NCBI RefSeq assembly: GCF_900636965.1
Contig: NZ_LR134331.1
Span: 2,294,001-2,358,000, forward strand
Direction: 5' to 3'
Source of the DNA: Lacticaseibacillus rhamnosus
GTDB lineage: Bacteria > Bacillota > Bacilli > Lactobacillales > Lactobacillaceae
Length of the DNA: 64,000 nucleotides
Both the position numbers and the translations under genes were made by a program. Of this stretch, positions 49,218 to 57,643 are shown piece by piece; the first letter of the stretch is position 1; every line of letters begins with the position of its first letter. Under the pieces are notes generated by a model. The model saw nothing but the letters and a program-made list of their open reading frames with translations. It ran no database searches and was not told the origin of the DNA.

Positions 49218-49375
49218 GAGGTCTAACCGCGCCGGCTCGCGCTTCGACCATAACGCGCTCACCAGCCCAGAAACCTGCGTGTAAGGACCTTGGTCGCAAT
49301 GGCCAAAGCCCGGCCATCACGCCCGAGGCCGCTTACACTCCGGTTTCTAACCGGGCTGGTTCACGCTCACTTTCT
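49218..49375 (+). repeat. Intergenic palindromic repeat (fragment plus full copy) upstream of the amidase
   Basis: A 30-bp fragment of the gene-proximal end (TAACCGCGCCGGCTCGCG, 49223-49240) precedes a full copy from ~49250. Stems AAACC/GGTTT are intact. Confidence 0.8.
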
Positions 49376-49497
49376 ATAACGCGCTCACCAGCGCAGAAGT
49401 CTGCGTGTAAGGACCTTGGTCGCAATGGCCAAAGCCCGGCCATCACGCCCAAGGCCGCTTACACTCCGACTTCTAACCGCGCCGGCTCGCGCTCACT
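49376..49497 (+). repeat. Intergenic palindromic repeat adjoining the amidase SD sequence
   Basis: Full copy, stems AGAAGTC/GACTTCT. It ends in GCGCTCAC, followed by the sequence TATCTTTTTGGAGG, so the element stops ~6-10 bp before the ribosome binding site. The rest of 49081-49220 holds no gene and no clear promoter. Confidence 0.85.
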
Positions 49498-49516
49498 ATC
49501 TTTTTGGAGGCTAAAC

Positions 49517-50968
49517 ATGATTTCTTCAGCATTAGCTCAAGCCGCGGCTGTTCGTGCAGGTGCCGTGACGAGTGGTGACTTGATTGACATGACTGCAAAA
49601 AAATTAACCACGCGCAATCCGCAACTGAATGCGGTAACGTGGACGAGGTTTGATGCGGCAAAGCATGAAGCCGCGGCACTCACGGATACTGGTCAGCCTT
49701 TTTTCGGGGTTCCTTTGTTTTTGAAGGGACTCGGTCAAAGCCTCGCCGGCGCTCCGGAAACAGGCGGCAGCCGTCTTTTTAAAGATGCCAAGGCAACCCG
49801 TACGAATAACTTTGTTCAGGCCTTGCAAAGACTGGGTTTCATCATTGTCGGTCAAAGTAATGTGCCGGAATTCGGATTTAAAAACATTACCGATGCTGCA
49901 CTTTACGGACCGGCGCGTAATCCTTGGAATCTGGCCTACTCACCGGGTGGCTCTTCCGGTGGTGCTGCAGCGTTGGTTGCCGCAGGAATTAGCCCGCTCG
50001 CAGCCGGTTCTGACGGTGGCGGCTCTATCCGCATCCCCGCTTCATTTTCTGGATTGATCGGGTTAAAACCAACGCGTGGTCGTGTTCCCACCGGTCCCGG
50101 TGAATGGCGCGGCTGGCAAGGTGCCTCCATTAATTTTGCCTTGACCCGGACAATGGCAGATACCGAAGCGCTCTTACGCGGTTTAGCCACTACTCAATTA
50201 GCCGCACCGTTTATCGCCCCACCACTGCGGCTTGATCAAGTCAACGACACGCGACCGTTAAGAATTGCTTACACAACGCAATCTCCCGTGGGCACACCGG
50301 TCAGCAGCACCGCCATAACTGCCGTCGAAAAAGCTGTCGATGCGTTGCGCGCTGCAGGGCATACCGTGACCGAAGCTGCTCCGGATGTGGACGGTGTGGC
50401 ACTCATGCAGGCTTATTATCTGATGAATGGTGGCGAAACGGCTGCCATGTTCCAAGCCTACACCGATCAAACCGGTCGGACGGTTACGCCTAACGATATT
50501 GAGTTAATCACTTGGGCCATCTATCAAGCAGGGTTGCACACCACCGCCGCTGATTACAGCCGGTCGTTAGCCATCTGGGATCGAGCCGCTGAAGCTTACA
50601 GTCGGTTTCACGAAAGTTACGACTTGCTGTTAACCCCGACCACCGCCAAAACCGCCCCGCGCATTGATGCCGCGTTACAATCACCAGCGATCATTAAAAA
50701 AATGCACCACGCAGCCGAGCTTGACCCAAGCGAACAACAAACGCTGATCTGGGATTTATTCGAACCCAGTCTCACCTATTCACCATTCACGCAACAAGCG
50801 AACTTAACCGGCGCCCCAGCCATCAGCTTGCCGACCGCTATTTCAGATGAAGGCCTGCCACTAGGGATCCAATTTACCGCCGCCAAGGGTCGTGAAGATC
50901 AACTTCTACGGATCGGCTATTGGTTTGAACAACACCATCTTTTGAAAATGTTGCCTGTAGCGGAATAA
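49517..50968 (+). CDS. Amidase-signature family hydrolase
   Basis: 483 aa, ATG 49517 with GGAGG 7 bases upstream. The Ser-cisSer-Lys triad is visible: Lys70 in LFLKGLG, cis-Ser in PGGSSGGAAAL, nucleophile Ser in SDGGGSIRIP. It hydrolyses an amide bond, but the substrate is unknown. Not a GatA-type protein by context, as no gatB/gatC are nearby. A single-gene unit with two palindromic repeats in its leader and a terminator. Confidence 0.85.
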   Translation: MISSALAQAAAVRAGAVTSGDLIDMTAKKLTTRNPQLNAVTWTRFDAAKHEAAALTDTGQPFFGVPLFLKGLGQSLAGAPETGGSRLFKDAKATRTNNFVQALQRLGFIIVGQSNVPEFGFKNITDAALYGPARNPWNLAYSPGGSSGGAAALVAAGISPLAAGSDGGGSIRIPASFSGLIGLKPTRGRVPTGPGEWRGWQGASINFALTRTMADTEALLRGLATTQLAAPFIAPPLRLDQVNDTRPLRIAYTTQSPVGTPVSSTAITAVEKAVDALRAAGHTVTEAAPDVDGVALMQAYYLMNGGETAAMFQAYTDQTGRTVTPNDIELITWAIYQAGLHTTAADYSRSLAIWDRAAEAYSRFHESYDLLLTPTTAKTAPRIDAALQSPAIIKKMHHAAELDPSEQQTLIWDLFEPSLTYSPFTQQANLTGAPAISLPTAISDEGLPLGIQFTAAKGREDQLLRIGYWFEQHHLLKMLPVAE

Positions 50969-51046
50969 GATCGCCAGCCGCAAGCCAGCCTTCGTAAGCG
51001 ACAGAATAGCTTTTAGTTAAAAATGCGTTCCACTATCACAGTATGC

Positions 51047-51085
51047 AAAAAGCCTTGGTCCAATTTTTCGGATCAAGGCTTTTTA
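51047..51085. terminator. Terminator between the amidase and the convergent cobalamin operon
   Basis: AAAAAGCCTTGGTCC-aatttttc-GGATCAAGGCTTTTT, usable in both directions. Confidence 0.9.
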
Positions 51086-51124
51086 CTTGCGGGTCTTTCA
51101 AACTAACGATCACACTAACCTTGT

Positions 51125-51661
51125 TTACTTACTTTTCACCTCAGCAACGCCTGCTTTGAAGTTGACGTAGCGTGCCAACGCAAAAAGATAGTCAGATAGC
51201 CGGTTGCTATATTGCAATGTGACGGCGCTCAAAGTGTCATCTTTAGCAGCTAATTGATCCAATGACCGTTCTGCGCGCCGGGCCACTGCTCTGCCGTATT
51301 GTAACGCGGCTGCTAGCGGATGTCCGCCTGGCAAAACAAACGCTGTGATATGGGGAACGGCGGCCATCATTTGATCAATCGCATCTTCTAGTGCCTTCAC
51401 ATGTGCTTCTGTGATCGTTTGGTGCCGCGGAACCGCAATATCCGCCAGCAGCTCATATAATTCCCGCTGCCGTGCTTGCAACGCTTCTGTAAGCCAGGCA
51501 AATCCTGGCGTTGCCTGCGCTTGAGCAGCAACATAGCCGAGCCACGAATCGAGTTCATCAAGATCGCCTAGTGCCACAATCTGCGGATCGTATTTTGGCA
51601 CCTTCTTACCGTTAATCTGTTTGGTCGCACCGTGATCCCCGACTTTTGTGTATAGCTTCAT
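51125..51661 (-). CDS. pduO: ATP:cob(I)alamin adenosyltransferase, PduO type
   Basis: 178 aa. PduO-family motifs are YTKVGDHGAT (ATP-binding N-terminus), DELDSWLG, FVLPGGHPLAAALQYGRAVARRAER and YSNRLSDYLFALARYVN. It converts reduced cobalamin to adenosylcobalamin. It is last in the operon after the class II ribonucleotide reductase, DUF4430 lipoprotein and ECF S component, so its product would directly supply the reductase. Confidence 0.9.
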   Translation of the reverse strand: MKLYTKVGDHGATKQINGKKVPKYDPQIVALGDLDELDSWLGYVAAQAQATPGFAWLTEALQARQRELYELLADIAVPRHQTITEAHVKALEDAIDQMMAAVPHITAFVLPGGHPLAAALQYGRAVARRAERSLDQLAAKDDTLSAVTLQYSNRLSDYLFALARYVNFKAGVAEVKSK

Positions 51662-51676
51662 GACTGCCTCCTGTCT

Positions 51677-52219
51677 TCAACCCTGATGAGAAAAGCGTTT
51701 CAATCCCTGTTGCAAAACCAGCACCACAATCGGATAAAACACGAGATTTCCAATGACGTGATAAGTATCAAACAATAAACCACTTAAATAATAAGCCCAA
51801 AAGCCAAGACCATTCAAACTGCCAATGACGGCCATTCCTAAACTAACGATGAACCCGTATAAGTAGCCAAGCAGACCGGCTATCCCAATCTGAATCCAAA
51901 GTGTGAGCCGAATCAGCGGTATCAACGTTACGCTAACTTGAACCACGACTAGGCACATCGCATAAGCAACAATCTGCGGCAACGTCCACAAGCCAAATCC
52001 TAAAATCAGATTTGAAACCACCAAGGTACTCATGGTCAAAGCAATGCCCCACCGAAATCCCAGTAGCAGCGTTGTCACCATCAAAATATCCGTGACGGGC
52101 TGAACATTAGGAATCGGTACTTTAATAATGCGCAAAACCGTACACAAGGCGGTTAATAAACCAAGCAAAGCCACCGCCCGGACAGGCGATGGCTTTTTGG
52201 CTGCTACTGGCAGCTTCAT
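51677..52219 (-). CDS. ECF transporter S component, probably for cobalamin (CbrT-like)
   Basis: 180 aa with about six hydrophobic helices: LGLLTALCTVLRIIKVPIPNVQPVTDI, cited only as LLTALCTVLRIIKVPIPNVQ, then LGFRWGIALTMSTLVVSNLI and so on. This N-terminal pattern resembles vitamin S components. The ATG overlaps the DUF4430 stop by 4 bases. Cobalamin as substrate is inferred from the operon (B12-dependent reductase, adenosyltransferase). Sequence alone gives only the S-component class. Confidence 0.75.
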   Translation of the reverse strand: MKLPVAAKKPSPVRAVALLGLLTALCTVLRIIKVPIPNVQPVTDILMVTTLLLGFRWGIALTMSTLVVSNLILGFGLWTLPQIVAYAMCLVVVQVSVTLIPLIRLTLWIQIGIAGLLGYLYGFIVSLGMAVIGSLNGLGFWAYYLSGLLFDTYHVIGNLVFYPIVVLVLQQGLKRFSHQG

Positions 52220-52608
52220 TTAGTCACACTCAAGTCAAACACAACTTTATCATGGTTCTTAACCGGTTGCTGCGAGGCACCTTTTTTAGCCATCTTGCCA
52301 TTGATGGTGTACAGCCAGTATGTTTTCTTGGCAACATTTTGCTTCTTGCCAGCGATCTCAGTGATGAAGCCCTTGGAAGCCTTGACTTTCCAGCCCTTCT
52401 TCAAACCGGTCATAACAACAGATTTTTTAGGTTGCGTGATTTTCTTATTCGCAAATGCCTTACCGTTTTCCTTCAGTTGATACGTGACCACAATCTGATT
52501 GGGTTTGCTGCTGCTTTTGGCCGTACTGCTAGCACTGCTGCTGCACCCGGTAAGAACCAACATCGCAGTGAAGAAGACAACCAGTGACCGTAAAACTTTC
52601 TTTAACAT
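52216..52608 (-). CDS. DUF4430 (transcobalamin-like) lipoprotein
   Basis: 130 aa from ATG 52608. The signal peptide ends at the lipobox LVLTGC (Cys at ~21), so it is anchored to the outer face of the membrane. The body (YQLKENGKAFANKKITQPKK, KGFITEIAGKKQ, TYWLYTINGKMAKKGA) fits DUF4430, related to the transcobalamin C-terminal domain. It probably captures cobalamin for the adjoining S component. It lies between rtpR and the S-component gene, with a 4-bp overlap with the latter. Confidence 0.8.
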   Translation of the reverse strand: MLKKVLRSLVVFFTAMLVLTGCSSSASSTAKSSSKPNQIVVTYQLKENGKAFANKKITQPKKSVVMTGLKKGWKVKASKGFITEIAGKKQNVAKKTYWLYTINGKMAKKGASQQPVKNHDKVVFDLSVTK

Positions 52609-52630
52609 GAACCTACATCCTCCATATCGT

Positions 52631-54877
52631 TTATTTAATCGGGCAAGCACCGCCAGCACAATCGGTTTGATCCACTAATCCGAGATCTTTTTGATCATGA
52701 TCGGCATTTTGAGCCGCAAAAACCGCTGCAACCGAACCGTGAATCTGTTGGCATTTCTGCTTGTAAGTCTGGACGTCAATTGGTTCTTTTGGTGCTTGTT
52801 TAAAGCCTGCGCCAACGTATGGCAGCATTGACGTGGACTTGATGACATGCCGATATTGTGATAATAAGTCAGCAATCTGGTCAGCTTCTTCAGGCTGGAA
52901 GGTCACGGTGCAACTCACCGCATTATCAGACCAGTATGTTTGCAAGAACGCTTGGGTGGCAATTTGTTCGGCAATCGAAACCGTGCCTGCCGAAGCAAAT
53001 GCCGGATCATCCGCATGCGCTGCACGAATCGGAAATTCAACGACCATCGTATTTTTAGTGTAAACATCCGGTTCAATGTGATAGCCACATGCCTTCAGTG
53101 CCGGCAATAGCGGATCATTGGCCTGGAACCGAATCCGTTGAATCAAATAACCGGCATAATGGAAATGCATGCCTTCGGAAACACCCGCCAATTTAGCCAC
53201 AGTTCCGGATGGTTTAACGGTTGTGTGCTTGCGCGACGGTTCGCATCCCAAGGCTTCAGAATAAGCTTTATCTGCGTTGACCACCGTACGATAAAGTCCA
53301 TCAACCGCTTGTTTAATCTCAGGATCGTAAATCGGTTTCTCGACCATTTTTCCCGTATGCGGATCAACAACCGGTTCAAATCCGGAAACAACCCGATGAC
53401 CGAAATCATCCAGGAACCAGTCTTGAATACCGGACATCGAAATGCCGATTCGCCGGTTCTTCTTGATAATATCGCGTGAAACCTGCCAGTCGTAGTTGCT
53501 AAAGGTGACCCGTTTAGCATAACGCGCCGCCAACGTGAAGGCTTGTTTTAGCTTCCAACCTTGCTGCACGGCCACAACCGGGAATACTTCAAATAAATTG
53601 CAGGGCTCACCGTTGGCCAAAGAAATTTCGCCGCAAGGATTTGTCCCTTCGACATCCGGATCATTGGCGGCATTTTCGCCATCGACAATGCGTCCATAGT
53701 GCCGGGACAAGTCGAGATTGACAATACCTGGTTCGCCATTTTTGGCAATCGCCGTCGCAATCGGTGCGTAGGCTTCAAACTGGGTATCAATCGCAACACT
53801 GTTATTCGATGCCCAACGATGATGATACAGTTGCTTTTGATCCTGCTTCATGGTGATAAACGCATCATCATCAGCAGATCCTAACGACATTTCGGCAGAG
53901 CGGCGAACATTACCTGCGACAACGGTTTTACCAATCAGATTGCCAATATCGGTTGCATCAACCGCTGTCAAATGCTTGCCAACTCGCGCATTAAGCACGT
54001 TATTGATATCCTGCAACATTTCAACTAACGGCATGGGCCCTGAAGCCGTACCGCCAAAACCATGAATGCGCGCGCCTTTTGGTCGAATATTGGTAATGTC
54101 TAATACCAATTTCGTTTGGCCACTAGGATTAGTTGCGGCAAAATGGTGATCAATCACCTTGGCATTGGCCAAAACCCAGCCTTCGCGCGTATCCGGCAAA
54201 ACATACCGATCGTTGCGTTCGGTTGCATGGGCTTGTTCCCATGCTTGTCGATCAACCGCGCCCATCTTAAGTGAAGCTTCATAACTGGCGCTGCGCCGAT
54301 CAATGACAATCGTCAAATCAACCGCACTGGCTACTGGTGGCAACTTGGCGATATTGTCTTTGGTGACGGAAAAACCAACACCGCCGCCTTTCATCAATTC
54401 ATCAAACATGAAAGAATATGGCATCGAAACAGCAGGCTGATCAGCAGAAAAATCGGTTGGCACAATATGTGAATCGCCATATGGTTGGGGACGAATCGCA
54501 ATAAACCAGCAATTATTCAATGCATCGCCATTACGCTTTTGATAATCCGTTCCGGAAATCCAAAGGTTACGGCCAGATGGCGTGCCTGCCAACCCATAAA
54601 TAAGTTTGAAAAGATTGCGCGCCTCTTTTTGCAAGGCCGTTACTACTTTAGGATCCGGATCCGCAGTATGTAAACGCGGATCAAGGTTAATATTGCCTTC
54701 AACAACGCGCTTGACGGTTTCATCCCAATTCTCGGTTCGCTCTTCATTCGGCAGCCACCGCGCATAGGTCCGCTTGTAGGTTACCCAGCCAAGCTCCCCC
54801 CAGTGCGGCTTAATTTCTTTCTTAACCTCGGCAATGAATTCAGGCGCCAAGGTGATCGGTTTCATCATAACTTGCAT
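52631..54877 (-). CDS. rtpR: Adenosylcobalamin-dependent ribonucleoside-triphosphate reductase (class II)
   Basis: 748 aa from ATG 54877 with GGGAGGG 6 bases before it; the longer in-frame version reads into the promoter. Monomeric class II enzyme like that of L. leichmannii (739 aa). Visible features include NNCWFIAIRPQPYGD near the N-terminal cysteine, NPCGEISLANGEPCNLFEV with the radical-site and redox cysteines, and a C-terminal DCAGGACPIK CxxxxC relay pair. It makes dNTPs from NTPs without oxygen. Two NrdR-like boxes precede it, and its B12 supply genes follow. Confidence 0.95.
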   Translation of the reverse strand: MQVMMKPITLAPEFIAEVKKEIKPHWGELGWVTYKRTYARWLPNEERTENWDETVKRVVEGNINLDPRLHTADPDPKVVTALQKEARNLFKLIYGLAGTPSGRNLWISGTDYQKRNGDALNNCWFIAIRPQPYGDSHIVPTDFSADQPAVSMPYSFMFDELMKGGGVGFSVTKDNIAKLPPVASAVDLTIVIDRRSASYEASLKMGAVDRQAWEQAHATERNDRYVLPDTREGWVLANAKVIDHHFAATNPSGQTKLVLDITNIRPKGARIHGFGGTASGPMPLVEMLQDINNVLNARVGKHLTAVDATDIGNLIGKTVVAGNVRRSAEMSLGSADDDAFITMKQDQKQLYHHRWASNNSVAIDTQFEAYAPIATAIAKNGEPGIVNLDLSRHYGRIVDGENAANDPDVEGTNPCGEISLANGEPCNLFEVFPVVAVQQGWKLKQAFTLAARYAKRVTFSNYDWQVSRDIIKKNRRIGISMSGIQDWFLDDFGHRVVSGFEPVVDPHTGKMVEKPIYDPEIKQAVDGLYRTVVNADKAYSEALGCEPSRKHTTVKPSGTVAKLAGVSEGMHFHYAGYLIQRIRFQANDPLLPALKACGYHIEPDVYTKNTMVVEFPIRAAHADDPAFASAGTVSIAEQIATQAFLQTYWSDNAVSCTVTFQPEEADQIADLLSQYRHVIKSTSMLPYVGAGFKQAPKEPIDVQTYKQKCQQIHGSVAAVFAAQNADHDQKDLGLVDQTDCAGGACPIK

Positions 54878-54891
54878 ATCCGTCCCTCCCG

Positions 54892-54937
54892 TATACAAGA
54901 TATGGTATAGCCAAACGAATTCAATATCAAGATATAG
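54892..54937 (-). promoter_or_regulatory. Tandem NrdR-like boxes upstream of rtpR
   Basis: The minus strand has CCATATCTTG (54896-54905) and CTATATCTTG (54928-54937), 8-9 of 10 matches to the NrdR core CTATATATTG. They are 32 bp apart, about three helical turns, the spacing usual for paired NrdR boxes. No cobalamin riboswitch was recognised. Confidence 0.6.
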
Positions 54938-55018
54938 ATTAATCAATAACAATTCGTTAATGCTGACGATGACCGGTCAAACAGATAATGGCGGGCTTTT
55001 AAAAAATTCAGGATGACA

Positions 55019-55052
55019 TTAAAAAAGCCAGCGTTACATCACGCTAGCAAGT
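55019..55052 (-). terminator. Terminator of the deoxyribosyltransferase gene
   Basis: Minus strand GCTAGCGT-gatgta-ACGCTGGC followed by TTTTTT, beyond the repeat that follows the gene. Confidence 0.8.
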
Positions 55053-55067
55053 TTTCAGTTATCATCA

Positions 55068-55174
55068 TAACGCGCTCCGATGCAGAAACCTGCGTGTAAG
55101 GATCTTGGTCGCAATGGTCAAAGCCCGACAAGGCCACTTACACTCCGGTTTCTAAGCGGCCCTGTTCACGCTCA
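55068..55174 (+). repeat. Intergenic palindromic repeat at the 3' end of the deoxyribosyltransferase gene
   Basis: A shorter copy with AAACC/GGTTT arms and a deletion in one side of the inner stem (GACAAGGCC). It begins right at the gene's TAG stop codon. An exception: it is downstream of a gene, not in a leader. Confidence 0.75.
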
Positions 55175-55618
55175 CTAAAACACCGGTCCCACATAAGGAC
55201 GAACGAGCACATGATCTAAATCCAGTGTTTTCAGCTCGGCAATATCTGTTACAAAACAGGTAATGGAGCCGGCGAGCATCAGGTTCATTTTCATGTCCGT
55301 CAGTTGTAGCGCCACAATTGGCATGTGGTGCGCATACGCATAGCCGATCTCAAAGGCGGTTCCCGGATCAGGGTCTTCGCCAATATAATCCAAAATCGCG
55401 ACCATCACCGTTGCTTGGTGCAAGCCGCGAATATCTTCACCAAAAACCTGTCGCTGCCAAGCTGGTGAATTTTCCGTCAAACCTGCTTTGTTAGTATCAT
55501 CGCGTGGTGAAAAAATACCGCTAACGGACTCATTTTCATTTAAAGCCGCTAATACCTGATTCAACCGCTTTGTCTGCGCGGGATCAAAAAAAGGAGCGGC
55601 AAGATAGACTTGGGCCAT
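55175..55618 (-). CDS. ndt: Nucleoside 2-deoxyribosyltransferase
   Basis: 147 aa. Starts MAQVYLAAPFF and has the active-site region DPDPGTAFEIGYAYAHH, with the catalytic glutamate in FEIGYA and the preceding Asp. It swaps bases between deoxynucleosides in the purine/pyrimidine salvage route typical of lactobacilli. Downstream lies the palindromic repeat and terminator; the rtpR operon is next on the same strand. Confidence 0.88.
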   Translation of the reverse strand: MAQVYLAAPFFDPAQTKRLNQVLAALNENESVSGIFSPRDDTNKAGLTENSPAWQRQVFGEDIRGLHQATVMVAILDYIGEDPDPGTAFEIGYAYAHHMPIVALQLTDMKMNLMLAGSITCFVTDIAELKTLDLDHVLVRPYVGPVF

Positions 55619-55701
55619 ATTTTCCTCCTAGCAAGCATTGCGGCAACTTTATTGTCGCCAATGCCTTATTTCCGGTGACAGCAACTTGCGGGTAAAACAT
55701 A

Positions 55702-55732
55702 AGGAACCTTGGCCATCATGGTCAAGGTTCCT
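55702..55732. other. Strong hairpin between ndt and the hydrolase gene
   Basis: AGGAACCTTGgCC-atca-tGGtCAAGGTTCCT, a 13-15 bp stem, with TTATGTTTTA after it on the minus strand. It may be the terminator of the nusG-hydrolase transcript; the T run is imperfect. Confidence 0.55.
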
Positions 55733-55792
55733 AAGCAATGCCAAAAATAATGTGCCGTTGCTTATCGCGCAACCGATATCTTCTGACAATAG

Positions 55793-56638
55793 CTAAAAAT
55801 CGCGTTGCTGCTGCCATAAATATTCAACAATATCATGATCAACGAGGCGATTCTCATGGAGCAAACTGTGGGCTGCCCGCGGTCCGCGAATGACGACCTC
55901 CGTATAGTCCTTGATCCGATCCTTCACCAGATAACGCACCGCAAAACTGCTGTTAATCGCAACCTCGCCGTCATGGCGACCTCCAAGCATCAAGTCTCCG
56001 GCAATGTTCAGCCATCGCAAATCAGAAGGAAGATTGTCAATGGTGCGCTGAAATTGCTGATAAATTGGGGCTGTGTGTTCCGGTCCCTGACGCGTCAACG
56101 ACCAGTTTAGAATCGGTGAGCGCTGAGCAACTTCTAAGTCATTCATAGGCGCAGCAATAGTGACTAGGTTGGCGACTGGCACAGCTGGTTTGCTTAATAA
56201 ATACAACACTGCCGTCACGCCGCCCATTGAGTGTCCAATCAGATTAAGCTGACTGAAAGCTTGTTGCGCCTGTAAAGCCGTAATCACGTGATTTAGTCCC
56301 CGTAATTGCGCAGCTGGGCGCACGGTTTTATCGGTGAATAGCACTTGCACCGCAGCATGATGATTCAAGTTCAACCGACCACGCAAACGCACCCTGCCAT
56401 CAGGGGCAACAATCGCGACAACATCTTTACTCAAGCCATAACGACGCTGCATACGCCACAACATATGGCCGAATGAATACCGCGTACCTAAATGGCCGGG
56501 GATGAACAAAGTCGGCGTTGCATCCATGACTAATGGCACCGGCGCATATCCGGGACGACCCAGTAATATAAAGTCTGCTAAACCGCCCGCAATCACAACA
56601 GTGCCAACTGCAATCACGAGCCAAAACCAGCTGCTCAT
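55793..56638 (-). CDS. Alpha/beta hydrolase (DUF915-like), membrane-anchored
   Basis: 281 aa. A single N-terminal hydrophobic anchor (residues ~4-27) precedes an alpha/beta-hydrolase with nucleophile elbow GHSMGG (~138-143), probable acid Asp in GGRHDGEV and His in AAHSLLHEN. DUF915 proteins are typical of lactobacilli; substrate unknown. It follows nusG by 9 bp and is probably co-transcribed with it. Confidence 0.8.
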   Translation of the reverse strand: MSSWFWLVIAVGTVVIAGGLADFILLGRPGYAPVPLVMDATPTLFIPGHLGTRYSFGHMLWRMQRRYGLSKDVVAIVAPDGRVRLRGRLNLNHHAAVQVLFTDKTVRPAAQLRGLNHVITALQAQQAFSQLNLIGHSMGGVTAVLYLLSKPAVPVANLVTIAAPMNDLEVAQRSPILNWSLTRQGPEHTAPIYQQFQRTIDNLPSDLRWLNIAGDLMLGGRHDGEVAINSSFAVRYLVKDRIKDYTEVVIRGPRAAHSLLHENRLVDHDIVEYLWQQQRDF

Positions 56639-56647
56639 GAGCCTTGC

Positions 56648-57202
56648 CTACAGTTTGTCGACTTGATCAAAATCCAGTTCAGCAGTGACTTCGCGGTCAA
56701 ACATTTCGGTCACGACTTTGAGCTTCATCTTGTCTTTATCGACAGCGGTTACTTTACCATGCATCCCGGTAAAGGCCCCATCAATAATCGTAACGGGTTC
56801 GCCCACATCAAACTCAACATCCTGATGCCGTGTGCTCATGCCCATTGAATGCAAGACACTTGCAACTTCTTCAGGCAACAATGGCGCCGGCTTTGAACCT
56901 GCACCATGGGAACCCACGAAACCGGTAACGCCAGGCGTGTTCCGCACTACGAACCATGATTGATCCGTCATGACCATTTCGACTAACACATAACCCGGGA
57001 AGGTCTTCTTCATTTCGATCTTCTCTTTGCCGTTCTTTTGCTCGTGTTCTTCTTCTTCCGGAACAACTACCCGGAAAATATAATCATCCATATTCATACT
57101 GCTGGTCCGTTGTTCAAGGTTTGTCTTCACCTTATTTTCGTAACCAGAATAAGTGTGCAAGACATACCAACGTTTCTCTGCTGATGTAACTGTTTCAGCC
57201 AT
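56648..57202 (-). CDS. nusG: Transcription termination/antitermination protein NusG
   Basis: 184 aa. NGN domain (KRWYVLHTYSGYENKVKTNL, FPGYVLVEMVMTD, GVTGFVG) and KOW domain (FDVGEPVTIIDGAFTGMHGKV). It binds RNA polymerase and modulates pausing and Rho/ribosome coupling. It follows secE, with a terminator-like hairpin in the 101-bp gap. Confidence 0.96.
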   Translation of the reverse strand: MAETVTSAEKRWYVLHTYSGYENKVKTNLEQRTSSMNMDDYIFRVVVPEEEEHEQKNGKEKIEMKKTFPGYVLVEMVMTDQSWFVVRNTPGVTGFVGSHGAGSKPAPLLPEEVASVLHSMGMSTRHQDVEFDVGEPVTIIDGAFTGMHGKVTAVDKDKMKLKVVTEMFDREVTAELDFDQVDKL

Positions 57203-57228
57203 AATGTTCTCCTTTTAGTGTTTTGAGT

Positions 57229-57262
57229 CAAAATAAAAAACCGTCATCGAAGGCGGTTTTGC
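57229..57262 (-). terminator. Terminator-like hairpin between secE and nusG
   Basis: Minus strand AAAACCGCC-ttcgat-GACGGTTTTTTATTTT. It could set the ratio of secE to nusG transcripts. Confidence 0.6.
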
Positions 57263-57303
57263 GTTGCTCATAGTATAGCAAAAATAAAGCAGTTTGTCAG
57301 GTC

Positions 57304-57474
57304 TTAATATAAGAAGGCTTGGAAGACTGCATTGATAACCCAGTCCACACCCGCAAAATAGATCGCAAAAATAATGGAAGTCATGATGACGGTAAACGTA
57401 TCACGCCGCGTCTGCTGGGCAGTTGGCCAAGTGACAGCTTTCATTTCCGCGAAAACACTTTTGATAAATTTCAT
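57304..57474 (-). CDS. secE: Preprotein translocase subunit SecE
   Basis: 56 aa, found by direct reading. It begins MKFIKSVFAEMKAVTWPT, with the conserved WPT before one transmembrane helix (TFTVIMTSIIFAIYFAGVDW). There are two adjacent ATGs; the one at 57474 is 7 bases from AAGGAG and is preferred. It stabilises SecY in the translocon. It lies between rpmG and nusG, the standard order. Confidence 0.93.
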   Translation of the reverse strand: MKFIKSVFAEMKAVTWPTAQQTRRDTFTVIMTSIIFAIYFAGVDWVINAVFQAFLY

Positions 57475-57493
57475 CATTGCGCTCCTTCCATTA

Positions 57494-57643
57494 TTACTTG
57501 GTTTCTTGATGGACCGTCACGCGGCCACAATGTTTACAAAACTTTTTTAACGTTAACCGTTCTGTTCGTTTTGGGTTTTCGGGAACAAAATAATTCCGTT
57601 GCCCACAAACCGAACAAGCTAAAGCAACTTTCTTTACTGACAT
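57494..57643 (-). CDS. rpmG: 50S ribosomal protein L33 (zinc-binding form)
   Basis: 49 aa from ATG 57643 ([18 protein letters not shown]). Two CxxC pairs (CSVC and CKHC) make it the Zn-containing C+ paralogue. The longer in-frame extension is promoter sequence. Upstream TTGCTA (57692-57697), 17-bp spacer, TAAGAT (57669-57674) is a plausible promoter. Confidence 0.93.
   Translation of the reverse strand: MSVKKVALACSVCGQRNYFVPENPKRTERLTLKKFCKHCGRVTVHQETK

Noticed and set aside
48846-49220. Magnesium (M-box) riboswitch upstream of mgtA
   Set aside because: None of the conserved M-box segments was seen; the region is better explained by an IS607-type remnant.
54878-55067. Cobalamin riboswitch upstream of rtpR
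   Set aside because: I could not find the B12-box or the multi-stem layout in the ~190 bp available; NrdR-like boxes explain the region better.
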